Part shown: positions 1 through 8,958 of the stretch, piece by piece
Layout: each line of letters opens with the position of its first letter
How positions within the stretch are numbered: position 1 is the first letter of the stretch
From: Gemmatimonadota bacterium
Lineage (GTDB): Bacteria > Gemmatimonadota > Gemmatimonadetes > Gemmatimonadales > Gemmatimonadaceae
Direction: 5' to 3'
NCBI GenBank assembly: GCA_020161135.1
Contig: JAIUOB010000003.1
Coordinates: 558,001-622,000, forward strand
DNA: 64,000 bases
The notes under the pieces: generated by a model
The model's database searches: none
Told to the model about the DNA's origin: nothing
Seen by the model: the letters and a program-made list of their open reading frames with translations, nothing else
Made by a program: the position numbers and the translations under genes

Positions 1-719
1 TCGAGCCCGCTCGGCTTGCCGGTCATCTCCTGCCCTTCCGTGTAGTCGAGCAGGTCGTCGGCCACCTGGAATGCCATGCCGAGGCGCTCCCCGAAGCGAT
101 GCAACGCGGCGCGGTGTCGCTGCGCTCCGCACAGCGCGCCCACATCGCAGGCGGCCATGAACAGCGACGCCGTCTTGGCCCGGATGAGCGTCTCGTAGTC
201 GCGCTCCGAGAAGGCCAGCGCATCGAACGCGGCCAACTGCCGGATCTCGCCGAGCGTCATCTCGTTCGAGGCGACGGTGATGCTGCGCATCGCTTCGAGA
301 TCGCCGATCGTGACGAGTTCACGCAACGCGCGCAGGTACAGGTAGTCGCCCATGATGACCGACACCTGATGACTGAACAGCGCATTCACCGTCGGCATGC
401 CGCGACGCAACGCCGAATGATCGACGGAGTCGTCGTGCACGAGCGTGGCCAGGTGGATCAGCTCGATGATGGCCGCGAACGTGATGGCCTTGCGCGGCGG
501 CGGCGCTTCGATGCTGCTGGCGAGCAGCAGGAGCGTCGGGCGAAAGAGCTTGCCCTTCATGCGCATGAGGTGCTCCTGCACCTCGGCCACGAGCGGCACA
601 TCGGCGCTGACGATGCGCCACAGTTCGTCGGAGACGGCCGCGAGCTCGCCCTGCACCGGCGACTGAATGTCGCGCAGTGCAGCAGCCAGCGCGGACGGCG
701 TCCGCGTGGTCAACGTCAT
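1..719 (-). CDS. Polyprenyl diphosphate synthase, 3' end cut by window edge
   Basis: Prenyltransferase that extends allylic diphosphates with isopentenyl diphosphate to make the long chains used for quinones or undecaprenyl-type carriers. About 239 N-terminal residues are visible. The substrate-contact motif GKLFRP lies at residues 56-61, the first Asp-rich motif DDSVD at 96-100, and the second Asp-rich motif begins near the window edge (DDLLDYT). The ATG at 719 overlaps the stop of the upstream TPR gene as ATGA, so the two are translationally coupled. Chain length (hepta-, octa- or nonaprenyl) cannot be read from what is visible. The family call is firm and the exact product is open. Confidence 0.93.
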   Translation of the reverse strand, partial: MTLTTRTPSALAAALRDIQSPVQGELAAVSDELWRIVSADVPLVAEVQEHLMRMKGKLFRPTLLLLASSIEAPPPRKAITFAAIIELIHLATLVHDDSVDHSALRRGMPTVNALFSHQVSVIMGDYLYLRALRELVTIGDLEAMRSITVASNEMTLGEIRQLAAFDALAFSERDYETLIRAKTASLFMAACDVGALCGAQRHRAALHRFGERLGMAFQVADDLLDYTEGQEMTGKPSGL

Positions 720-3445
720 CGTGCGGCCTGTTCCAGCGCTGCCAGGCGGGCCGCTACGTCTCGGAAGGTGATGTCGGTGGCGTACACGCGATGAAAATAG
801 CTACGAGCCTCGTCCCATCGCTGCAGGGACTCACAGGAAATTGCCAGCAGGTACAATACCCCAACCCGCTGGTCGTCGCCGAGTCCCGGCTCGTGGAGGG
901 CCCGCGACAGGACCGTGGCCGCCACCTGGAACCGTCCCTGCTCCACGAAGCACTGGCCCAGTGCCTCGTAGGCCGGGAGCCGGTTCCCCTGCCCGCGGAG
1001 GGCCTTCTGGAACTCCGCGATCGCATCGTCGAGAAGTCCCATCTCCTTGTACGCGACGCCGAGGTCATAGTGGCTCTCGAAGTCGTCCTCGCCGAGGGAG
1101 CGTGAGACCCCCTCCTTGAAGTGCCGCAGCAATGCCTCGAAGTCGGCCTGCTCGTTGCCGGTGACCTCGGGTTCGTGCATGCGCAGCCGCGTCGAGCTGG
1201 GCTCGTCGTCGTGCCGCAGCCAGGTGGCGAGATCGACGTACCCATCGGCCACCGGCGGGGGCGGCGGCGGCGCGGCCGCACCCAGGGCCGTGCGGGCCCG
1301 CATGTCGTGCGGATCGAGCTCCAGCACGCGCACATAGACCGCCCGGGCGCGCGCCTCCTCGCCCATGCGCACCAGCGCGTCGGCGAGGTCGAGGTACGCA
1401 TACTGCAGACGTTCGAGATCGTGCAGGCGAATGGCGAGTTCGACGCGACGCTGATGGAAGGGGATGCGGTCCGGACCGACCGCCACCATCTCGTCGCTGA
1501 CTTCCGCCGATCCCGCGAGATCACCGGCGTCGGCCATCCCCTGTCGCACGACTTCGAGCTCGGCGAGCGCAGCCTCCCGGTCACCGGACTCCAGCAGCGC
1601 CTCGGCAAGCCGCCGACGAAGCGCCCAGTTGGACGGCAGCCGCTGGACCGCAGCCCGTAGCGCGTCGCGCCGAGACGAGGCGACGGCCGCCGCCTCAACG
1701 GCGACCGCGGCGATGGGCAGCGCCGGCGTCGGGCGCACGACCGAGGCGGGAGCGATCGGCGTGGCGTCCACCTGCTCGTCGGCGTCGCTGGTCGAGTCGA
1801 TCGGCTCGACGGTGGTCGCCTCCTCGATCGGCGTCGGGATGACCACCGGCGCCGCGTCGATCGGCGTCGGGATCACCACCGGGGTCGCATCGATCGGCGT
1901 CGGGATCACCACCGGGGTCGCGTCGATCGGCGTCGGGATCACCACCGGGGTCGCATCGATCGGCGTCGGGATCACCACCGGCGTCGCATCGATCGGCGTC
2001 GGGATCACCACCGGCGCCGCGTCGATCGGCGTCGGGATGACCGCTGGCGCCGCTCCGACCGGGGTGGGCCACGCAACCGTCGCCAGTTCGGCGATGGGCG
2101 TGATCGCCTCTGCATCGACGACATCCCACGCGCGTTGCTGTGCGGCGATCGCGCCCTCATCGACGATCGCGTCGTCGAGCACGAGGGGCGGGAGTTCACC
2201 CACCTGGATGAAGTCGTGCGGATCGATGTGGAACGTCTCACGCTCTTCGACCATCGGCTCAGCGCGCGCACCCAACATGGCGGCGCGCGCCCCGTCCTCC
2301 TGCGCCGCGTCCAACTCAGGCACCGGCTCGAGCTCGAGCAGTTCGAGGACCAGTGCGTCGTCTGCGCGCATGTCCTGCTCCGCCGCTGCAGACGGCACCT
2401 CGGGCTCGAGCCACGGGAGCTCCGTCGGGACATCGAACTCGACGCCAACCTCGACATCATCCGACCGGTCATGCGACGCGGCCGACACCTCCAGTGACAG
2501 GTCGAGCGACTCGGTGGCCAGAGGGCCGAGCTCCTCCGACGAGAAGCCGTCCACGAGCGCGATACCGTCGAGCGCGTAGTCACCGGTCGGCTCGAGTCCG
2601 GCCAACGGCGTGACGTCGGCCTCGACCACGGGAGGCTCGTCGCTGACCAGCGGCACGATCGCCAACGGCGGCAGCTCCACGACGGTCGGGGCCTGCACGA
2701 CAGGCGGGGCGTGCACGACGGGCGGGGCCTGCACGACAGGCGCGGGAGCAGGCGGCGGCGCGAGCACCGGTGACGGCGCAGCCAACGGAGCCGGCGGCGA
2801 GGCGGGCGCCGGTGTCGTGGCGGCGGCTGCCTGCCCGTAGTCGACGTGAATGAACACCAGGTCGGGCGACCGCGGGTCGCGGACCGTGACGTCATCGGAT
2901 TGCTCGGCGCGCGACGCCATGGCGGGCGTGCGGCGTCGCGGCAGCGCGATCCCGGCGCGATCGGCGAACTCCTCGACCAGCGCGTGCACCTCGCTCATCT
3001 CGGGCATGAGGTCCGCCACCTCGGCCAGCGCCCGGACGCCCTCCTCGAGCCGGCCTTCCTGCTGCATGCGCGTCGCGTACTCGAGGAAGTTGCGCGTAGC
3101 GTCCCCGCGCAGCCCCTTCCGGGCGCAGATGCGTCCGAGCGTGAAGTACACGTTGGTACGACCGGGAGCGCTGCGCAGCACCTTGTTGCACAGCGCGATG
3201 GCGTTGTTGAACAACCCCGATGTCGCGTAGTGCTCGATCGCGCGCTCGTAGTACGTGATGGCGTCGGGCACGCGCCCCTGACGCAGTGCGAGGTCGCCGA
3301 CCTTGTTGTACAGCGCGACGTCGATGTCCTCGCCTTCGGCTTCGCCCTCCTCGATCGCCTTGATGTACGACGCGATGGCGCGATCGATCTGCCTCAGGTG
3401 CTCGAACTCGGCCGCCTTCTTCCGGTGCTTTGCGGCGTTGGACAT
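716..3445 (-). CDS. Large TPR protein with an 11-residue repeat linker
   Basis: 909-residue protein of unknown role. The N-terminal ~170 residues form tetratricopeptide-like helices (for example DIDVALYNKVGDLALRQGR and FTLGRICARKGLRGDATRNF). Residues ~200-590 are a Pro/Val/Glu/Asp-rich, low-complexity linker. Within it an 11-residue unit of the type PTPIDATPVVI is repeated in tandem. The C-terminal ~300 residues return to TPR-like helices (ALAELEVVRQGMADAGDLAG, DDAIAEFQKALRG). There is no signal peptide or membrane segment, so it is probably cytoplasmic. It lies between hutI and the polyprenyl synthase gene and overlaps the latter by 4 bp. It is likely a protein-interaction scaffold, with no specific function assigned. 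The start ATG at 3445 is the first residue of the TPR-like region. Confidence 0.88.
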   Translation of the reverse strand: MSNAAKHRKKAAEFEHLRQIDRAIASYIKAIEEGEAEGEDIDVALYNKVGDLALRQGRVPDAITYYERAIEHYATSGLFNNAIALCNKVLRSAPGRTNVYFTLGRICARKGLRGDATRNFLEYATRMQQEGRLEEGVRALAEVADLMPEMSEVHALVEEFADRAGIALPRRRTPAMASRAEQSDDVTVRDPRSPDLVFIHVDYGQAAAATTPAPASPPAPLAAPSPVLAPPPAPAPVVQAPPVVHAPPVVQAPTVVELPPLAIVPLVSDEPPVVEADVTPLAGLEPTGDYALDGIALVDGFSSEELGPLATESLDLSLEVSAASHDRSDDVEVGVEFDVPTELPWLEPEVPSAAAEQDMRADDALVLELLELEPVPELDAAQEDGARAAMLGARAEPMVEERETFHIDPHDFIQVGELPPLVLDDAIVDEGAIAAQQRAWDVVDAEAITPIAELATVAWPTPVGAAPAVIPTPIDAAPVVIPTPIDATPVVIPTPIDATPVVIPTPIDATPVVIPTPIDATPVVIPTPIDAAPVVIPTPIEEATTVEPIDSTSDADEQVDATPIAPASVVRPTPALPIAAVAVEAAAVASSRRDALRAAVQRLPSNWALRRRLAEALLESGDREAALAELEVVRQGMADAGDLAGSAEVSDEMVAVGPDRIPFHQRRVELAIRLHDLERLQYAYLDLADALVRMGEEARARAVYVRVLELDPHDMRARTALGAAAPPPPPPVADGYVDLATWLRHDDEPSSTRLRMHEPEVTGNEQADFEALLRHFKEGVSRSLGEDDFESHYDLGVAYKEMGLLDDAIAEFQKALRGQGNRLPAYEALGQCFVEQGRFQVAATVLSRALHEPGLGDDQRVGVLYLLAISCESLQRWDEARSYFHRVYATDITFRDVAARLAALEQAAR
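1827..2057 (-). repeat. 33-bp tandem repeat array inside the TPR gene
   Basis: Six near-identical 33-bp units begin at 1827, 1860, 1893, 1926, 1959 and 1992. A seventh, degenerate unit starts at 2025. Each begins with ATCGGCGTCGGGAT on the plus strand. They encode the 11-residue repeat PTPID(A/T)xPVVI in frame, so copy-number change keeps the reading frame open. Differences between units are mostly single silent or Ala/Thr changes, which suggests recent expansion. Confidence 0.95.
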
Positions 3446-3491
3446 GCGTTCGAGGGATTCTCCGAGGGGCGAAATGAGATGCGACGACGGT

Positions 3492-4754
3492 TCAGCGCGG
3501 GGCGTGACACGCGCGTCCGGCCGCCCAGGACCCTACACAGAGACGCTCGCCGAACCAGTAAGGCAACGCCCGATAGTCGTCCACCGCATGGACGGCGAGA
3601 TCCGCCCGGAAGCCGGGGACGAGTTGCCCGGTGACGCCGGCGAGTCCCAGCGCCGCTGCACCGTTTACCGTGCCGGCAATCCACGCCTCGGCGGCGGACA
3701 ACCGAAGCTCGCTCACGCCGAGGGTGAGCACCAGCGGGAAGCTCTGGAGCGGAGACGTGCCCGGGTTGAAATCGCTGGCGAGCGCCACGGCCGCGCCCGC
3801 CTCGATGAGCCGGCGCGCAGGCGCGTGCCGGCCGGTACCCAGGAAGAGCATGGTCGCAGGGAGGAGCGTGGCGACCGTTTCGCTCGCGGCCAAGGCCGCC
3901 ACGCCGCCGGCCGAGATGGCCGCGAGGTGATCGGCGCTGACCGCGCCAAGCTCGGCCCCCAAGGCCGCCCCGCCGCCGTCATGCAACTCATCCGCGTGCA
4001 GCTTGGGGCGCATGCCGTGCGGCCGTGCGCCCTCGAGCACACGGCGCGCCTCCTCGACGCCGAAGACGCCGGGCTCGCAGAAGACGTCCGCGAATGCGGC
4101 CAGCCGATCGCGCGCCACCTGCGGATACAACTCGTGCACGATGGCGTCGAGCCACGCCTCTCGCCCTCCGGGCACATCGCGGTACTCGAGTGGCACCTCG
4201 TGCGCCGCGAGGCACGTCGCGACAATGTGGCACGGCCCGGCGTCGGCGAGGCGACGGATCACGCGCAACGTGCGCAGCTCATCGTGCACGGTGAGTCCGT
4301 AGCCCGACTTGATCTCGACGGTGGTGACACCGCCAGCGGCCAGGCGCGCGAGCCGCGGACCCGCCAGTGCGAACAGCTCATCATCGCTGCGGCTTCGGAG
4401 GTCGCGCACGGAGCTGTGAATGCCACCGCCCCGCCGCGCAATTTCGAGATAGGGCACCCCGGTGGCCCGCAGCTCGTGCTCCGCAAAGCGGGCCGCGCCG
4501 AACACGGTGTGCGTATGCGAGTCGACGAAGCCCGGCGCGAGCAATCCACGATCGCAATCGACCTCGCGCGCGTCGGGGAAGCGGGCGCGCAGCACGTCGT
4601 CGGGCTCGACCGCGACGATCTCCGCACCCTGCACCGCTACGCCGATACCGGACCGCACGGCCGCATCGGCCATCTCGCCGCCGCGTCGCGCACGCGGGGG
4701 GCCGGCGCAGGTCACCGTCTGCGCGGCATTCACGAACAGGAGCGTGTCACTCAT
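3492..4754 (-). CDS. hutI: Imidazolonepropionase
   Basis: Third step of histidine degradation: hydrolyses 4-imidazolone-5-propionate to N-formimino-L-glutamate. The 420-residue protein has the expected amidohydrolase layout, with the metal ligands in GFVDSHTHTVFG (His80 and His82) and downstream family motifs such as KSGYGL and KLHADELHD. I chose ATG 4754 because it gives the usual HutI length and N-terminus; it overlaps the 3' end of the radical SAM gene by 8 bp. It is the last hut gene in the run hutH-hutU-(radical SAM)-hutI. The open frame continues upstream past this start, but that part has no similarity to HutI. Confidence 0.96.
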   Translation of the reverse strand: MSDTLLFVNAAQTVTCAGPPRARRGGEMADAAVRSGIGVAVQGAEIVAVEPDDVLRARFPDAREVDCDRGLLAPGFVDSHTHTVFGAARFAEHELRATGVPYLEIARRGGGIHSSVRDLRSRSDDELFALAGPRLARLAAGGVTTVEIKSGYGLTVHDELRTLRVIRRLADAGPCHIVATCLAAHEVPLEYRDVPGGREAWLDAIVHELYPQVARDRLAAFADVFCEPGVFGVEEARRVLEGARPHGMRPKLHADELHDGGGAALGAELGAVSADHLAAISAGGVAALAASETVATLLPATMLFLGTGRHAPARRLIEAGAAVALASDFNPGTSPLQSFPLVLTLGVSELRLSAAEAWIAGTVNGAAALGLAGVTGQLVPGFRADLAVHAVDDYRALPYWFGERLCVGSWAAGRACHAPR

Positions 4755-5745
4755 GGGCGGCTGGGGTGACGGTGGCAAAGACATCGCGCACGCGCGAGGC
4801 GATGCGTAACGGCGCCTGCGCTTCGCCACGACAGGCGTAGTAGCAGGCGTCGCAGGAGATCGGCTGGTAGCCCGCATACGACTGCCACGGCCCGTCCGCC
4901 GGGAAATCGGGGCATCGGCGCACCCGTCCCTGGGGGTCGATGTGGATCGTCGTGGTGCCGCTCTCGCAGGGCTCGGTGAGTTCGCCCCGCACCCAGCGTG
5001 GGATCTGCTCGAGATACCAGTCCGAGTTGGTGATGACCCCCGCGCGCCGACGCTTGTAGGCCAGCAGCGACGCGATCGCGGCCTCGAGCGCGGCGGTATC
5101 GCCGCCCTGCAACGCGAACGCGTCGTTGCCGTTCTTGAGCGCCGTATACACGGAGAAATTGACGCCACCGCCCAGTCGCGCGGCCGTGTCGACGATGCCG
5201 ATGAGCTGATCGAGGTTGTCGTTCTTGATGACGGTGTTGAATCGCACGCCACCGATGCCGGCCGCACGCATGCGCGGCACGACGTCCAGCAGCCTGGCGG
5301 TGAGCCCCGGGATGCCTCGCGCCGCATCGTGCCGCCCGTCGAGGTAGTCGAGCGAGATGTTGAACTGGTCGACACCGGCATCCCACAGCGCCTGTGCACG
5401 CTCGAGCGTCAGCATCGCGCCGTGCGTGATGAGCTGCACATAGGTGTACTTCGATGCCGCGCGCACGCGCCGCACGATGTCCTCGAGGTCACGCCGCAGC
5501 AGCGGCTCGCCCCCCGTGAACGTGACCAGCATCGGCCGGAAATGCGCGGCGATGGCGGCAAAGTCCGCCTGCTCGGTGGCACGCGCCGAGTCGGGCGTGC
5601 GCCAGTAGTCGCAGAAGCCACAGCGCGCATTGCAGCGCATGGTGACTTCGAAGTTGAGCAGCACCGGACGCTTGCGAAGCCGCAGCCAGCCGTACTTGGC
5701 CAGGAACAGCGGGATGTGCCATGGGCGATAGCGGCTGGACAGCAT
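4747..5745 (-). CDS. Radical SAM protein with C-terminal Cys cluster, inside the hut operon
   Basis: 332-residue radical S-adenosylmethionine enzyme. The 4Fe-4S motif is C-x3-C-x2-C in MRCNARCGFC (Cys38, 42, 45), followed by the SAM-binding region TFTGGEPLLRRD. Near the C-terminus a set of cysteines (CESGTTT, RRCPDFPADG, CDACYYACRG) resembles a SPASM-type auxiliary cluster region. The N-terminus YRPWHIPLFLAKYGWLRLRK recalls HpnH-like and other membrane-peripheral radical SAM enzymes. The gene starts 6 bp after hutU and its end overlaps hutI, so it is cotranscribed with histidine degradation. No histidine-pathway step is known to need such an enzyme. The substrate is unknown. Confidence 0.9.
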   Translation of the reverse strand: MLSSRYRPWHIPLFLAKYGWLRLRKRPVLLNFEVTMRCNARCGFCDYWRTPDSARATEQADFAAIAAHFRPMLVTFTGGEPLLRRDLEDIVRRVRAASKYTYVQLITHGAMLTLERAQALWDAGVDQFNISLDYLDGRHDAARGIPGLTARLLDVVPRMRAAGIGGVRFNTVIKNDNLDQLIGIVDTAARLGGGVNFSVYTALKNGNDAFALQGGDTAALEAAIASLLAYKRRRAGVITNSDWYLEQIPRWVRGELTEPCESGTTTIHIDPQGRVRRCPDFPADGPWQSYAGYQPISCDACYYACRGEAQAPLRIASRVRDVFATVTPAAHE

Positions 5746-5751
5746 CCGCCG

Positions 5752-7416
5752 CTACCCCTCCCGCATGGGCAATCGAATGCCTTCGCGCGCCGCCGTCCTG
5801 ATCGCGATGTCGTAGCCGGCCTCCGCGTGACGGGCAACGCCGATGCCTGGATCGTTGGTGAGCACGCGCTCGAGCCGACGCCGCATGCGCTCGGTGCCGT
5901 CGGCGACGATGACCTGCCCCGCGTGCAGCGAGTTGCCGATGCCCACGCCACCACCATGGTGGAACGACACCCAACTGGCACCACTCGCCGTGTTGAGCAG
6001 CGCGTTCAGGATGGCCCAGTCGGCGATGGCGTCGCTGCCGTCCTGCATCGCCTCGGTCTCGCGGAACGGCGACGCCACGCTGCCGGTGTCGAGGTGATCG
6101 CGACCGATGACGATGGGCGCCGACACCTCGCCGCGCGCCACGAGGTCGTTGAGGGCGAGCGCGAACCTCGCACGCGCACCCTGCCCCAGCCAGCAGATGC
6201 GGGCCGGCAGCCCCTGGAAGGCGATGCGCTCCTGCGCGAGCGTGATCCAGCGGCGCAGCTGCGCATCCTCGGGGAACAGCTCGAGCACGAGGGCGTCGGT
6301 GCGCGCGATGTCCTGGGGATCGCCGGAGAGCGCCGCCCACCGGAAGGGCCCCTTGCCCTCGCAGAACAGCGGGCGAATGTACGCCGGCACGAAGCCCGGA
6401 ATGCGAAACGCATCCTCGAGCCCTGCGTCGAAGGCGACGGTGCGGATGTTGTTGCCGTAGTCGAACGCCACCGCCCCGCGGTCCTGCATCGTCCGCATGG
6501 CGCGCACATGCTCGACGACACTGGCCGTCGCCATCGCGAGGTAGCGCTCAGGCTGGTCGCGCCGCAGTGCGGCCGCGCGACCGAGGTCGATGCCGGCGGG
6601 GATGTAGCCCACCATCATGTCATGCGCGCTCGTCTGGTCGGTCACCACATCGGGTGTGATGCCCCGCCGCACCAGCTCCGGGAGCACCTCAGCCGCGTTG
6701 CCGAGCAAGCCCACCGACAGGCCGGTCCCGGACGCCTGCGCTGCGCGCAGCCAGTCGAGGGCCTCATCGAGCGAGGCCGTACGACGATCGCAGTAGCGCG
6801 TGCGGATACGCATGTCGATGCGCGACGAATCCACCTCGACGGCAAGCACGGCCGCGCCATGCATCGCCGCCGCCAGCGGCTGTGCGCCGCCCATACCGCC
6901 CAGCCCCGCCGTGACCACGAGACGCCCTGCGAGCGTGCCGCCGAAGTGCTGGGCCGCCACGGCGCCGAACGTCTCGTACGTGCCCTGCACGATCCCCTGC
7001 GAGCCGATGTAGATCCAACTGCCGGCCGTCATCTGCCCGTACATCGTGAGGCCGAGCTGCTCGAGGCGACGGAACTCGGTCCAGTTGGCCCAGCGGCCGA
7101 CCAGGTTGCCGTTGGCGATGAGCACGCGCGGGGCGTCGGGGTGCGTGCGGAACACCGCCACCGGCTTGCCGCTCTGCACGAGCAACGTCTCGTCGTCGGC
7201 CAATGTCTCGAGTGTGCGCACGATGGCGTCGAAGGCGTCCCAGGAGCGCGCGGCGCGCCCGGTGCCGCCGTACACAACCAGGTCGTCGGGACGCTCTGCC
7301 ACCTCAGGGTCGAGGTTGTTCATCAGCATGCGCAGCGCCGCTTCCTGCTCCCAACCACGGCAGCGAAGGGTGGCGCCGCGCGGCGCACGGACGGGGCGGG
7401 GTCCGTTGGAGCTCAT
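5752..7416 (-). CDS. hutU: Urocanate hydratase
   Basis: Second step of histidine degradation: adds water to urocanate to give 4-imidazolone-5-propionate, with tightly bound NAD+. The 554-residue length matches the family. Conserved stretches include [17 protein letters not shown] (about residues 125-141), the dinucleotide-binding glycines in [11 protein letters not shown] (170-180) and [10 protein letters not shown] near the C-terminus. Its ATG overlaps the stop of hutH as ATGA, and the stop is 6 bp before the radical SAM start codon. This is a typical cytoplasmic hut enzyme. Confidence 0.98.
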   Translation of the reverse strand: MSSNGPRPVRAPRGATLRCRGWEQEAALRMLMNNLDPEVAERPDDLVVYGGTGRAARSWDAFDAIVRTLETLADDETLLVQSGKPVAVFRTHPDAPRVLIANGNLVGRWANWTEFRRLEQLGLTMYGQMTAGSWIYIGSQGIVQGTYETFGAVAAQHFGGTLAGRLVVTAGLGGMGGAQPLAAAMHGAAVLAVEVDSSRIDMRIRTRYCDRRTASLDEALDWLRAAQASGTGLSVGLLGNAAEVLPELVRRGITPDVVTDQTSAHDMMVGYIPAGIDLGRAAALRRDQPERYLAMATASVVEHVRAMRTMQDRGAVAFDYGNNIRTVAFDAGLEDAFRIPGFVPAYIRPLFCEGKGPFRWAALSGDPQDIARTDALVLELFPEDAQLRRWITLAQERIAFQGLPARICWLGQGARARFALALNDLVARGEVSAPIVIGRDHLDTGSVASPFRETEAMQDGSDAIADWAILNALLNTASGASWVSFHHGGGVGIGNSLHAGQVIVADGTERMRRRLERVLTNDPGIGVARHAEAGYDIAIRTAAREGIRLPMREG

Positions 7417-8930
7417 ACGATCACGGAGGCAGTGAGGTCGTCGAAGAGGCCGTCGGCGATGCAGGTGGCGAGCCGGGCGATGTCCGGTGCCGGTGGGCGA
7501 TCACCGCTCGCCCGCGGCACGTGCTGGCGGATGCGCGCGTGGGCGGCCTCGACCGCGTCGCTGCTGCGTAGCGGGCGGCGATACTCGAGCGCCTCGGCGC
7601 CGACGAGCAGCTCGACCGCCAGCACATGGCGCAGGTTCTGCACGCTGCGACGCAGCTTGGTGGCGGCGCCCATGGCCATCGGGACGATGTCTTCCTTGTT
7701 GCCGTCAGTGGCGATGGAATCGACACTGGCCGGGTGCGCGAGCTGCTTGCACTCACTGGCCAACGCCGCCGCCGTCACCTGTGACATCATGTGTCCCGAC
7801 TCGAGCCCGGGCTGCGCAGCGAGGAACGCCGGCAGCCCCTGGTTGAAGTCGGGGTGCACCAGGCGGTCGATGCGCCGCTCGCTCACGACGGCAAGGTTCG
7901 CCGCGACGATCGCCAGGAAGTCGGCGGCCATGCCGACCGCCTGGCCATGGAAGTTTCCGCCGCTCAGCAACTCGCCGCTGTCGAGCACGAGCGGATTGTC
8001 GGTCGCGGCGTTGAGCTCGCGCGTGATGACACCGTGCGCGAAGCGCAGCGCGTCGAGCGCGGGGCCATGCACCTGCGGCACGCAGCGCAGGGCGTACGCA
8101 TCCTGCACGCGGGGGTCGCCATAGCGGTGGGACTCGCGCAGCGCACTCCCCGCGAGCAACGCGCGGAGCAGTGCGGCCGACTCGGCCTGGCCGACCTGCC
8201 CGCGCGCCTCCTGGATGCGAGCATCGAACGCATCCGGTGTACCGAGCAACGCCTCCAGGCTCAGCGCCGTGGCGACGTGCGCCGCGCGCCACAGGCGCTC
8301 CAGCTCCGCGGCGGCGAGCGCCGCGACCGCGGTGTGGGCCTGCGTGCCGTTGATGAGCGCGAGCCCCTCCTTCGCCTCGAGCGAGAGCGGCGCGAGACCA
8401 GCCGCCGCGAGCGACTCGGCGGAGGGCGCCTGACGCCCCGCGTACGTCGCGGTGCCTTCGCCGATGAGCGTGAGGGCGAGATGCGCGAGGGGCGCGAGGT
8501 CGCCACTGGCGCCCACGCTGCCCTGCTCCGGCACCACGGGCCAGACGCCCGCGTTGAGCGCGGCCAGTACGGCATCGACCACCGCGGGTCGCGCCCCGGC
8601 GTAGCCGGTGGCCAGCACATTGGCGCGCAGCAGCATCATCGCACGGACCTCGCGCTCCGGCAGCGGCGCCCCGACGCCCGCGGCGTGACTGCGCACGAGA
8701 TTGCGCTGCAGCGCCTCGAGCTGGTCGCGCGGAATGGCGACCTCGCTGAGCTTGCCGAACCCCGTGTTCACGCCGTAAACCGGCGCCCCTCGCTCGACCG
8801 CCGCATCCACGATGTCGCGCGTGGTCTGCATGCGCGCACGCGCCGTGGCCGAGAGCTGCACGAGCTGCCGCGCGTCTGCCACGGCGACCACGTCGGCGAT
8901 GGTGAGGGAACGACCGTCGAGCGAAGGCAC
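7413..8930 (-). CDS. hutH: Histidine ammonia-lyase
   Basis: First step of histidine degradation: removes ammonia from L-histidine to give urocanate. The Ala-Ser-Gly triad that cyclises into the MIO cofactor is at residues 141-143 in [14 protein letters not shown]. The N-terminal motif [11 protein letters not shown] is also clear. I chose GTG 8930: it gives 505 residues, the usual length, and is preceded by an AGGAGA ribosome-binding site. The open frame runs further upstream, but that part lies inside lptD in another frame. The gene starts 28 bp after the lptD stop and overlaps hutU by 4 bp. Confidence 0.97.
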   Translation of the reverse strand: MPSLDGRSLTIADVVAVADARQLVQLSATARARMQTTRDIVDAAVERGAPVYGVNTGFGKLSEVAIPRDQLEALQRNLVRSHAAGVGAPLPEREVRAMMLLRANVLATGYAGARPAVVDAVLAALNAGVWPVVPEQGSVGASGDLAPLAHLALTLIGEGTATYAGRQAPSAESLAAAGLAPLSLEAKEGLALINGTQAHTAVAALAAAELERLWRAAHVATALSLEALLGTPDAFDARIQEARGQVGQAESAALLRALLAGSALRESHRYGDPRVQDAYALRCVPQVHGPALDALRFAHGVITRELNAATDNPLVLDSGELLSGGNFHGQAVGMAADFLAIVAANLAVVSERRIDRLVHPDFNQGLPAFLAAQPGLESGHMMSQVTAAALASECKQLAHPASVDSIATDGNKEDIVPMAMGAATKLRRSVQNLRHVLAVELLVGAEALEYRRPLRSSDAVEAAHARIRQHVPRASGDRPPAPDIARLATCIADGLFDDLTASVIV

Positions 8931-8958
8931 TGCGGGACTCTCCTGTGCCCGAGGGCGG

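Noticed and set aside
1827..2057. Regular 33-bp repeats that could be taken for a CRISPR array
   Set aside because: There are no spacers. Units abut each other and encode an in-frame peptide repeat.
4942..8124. A 1060-codon plus-strand frame opposite the hut genes
   Set aside because: Sequence is Arg/His/Ala-rich noise without motifs, and the hut enzymes on the other strand are unambiguous.
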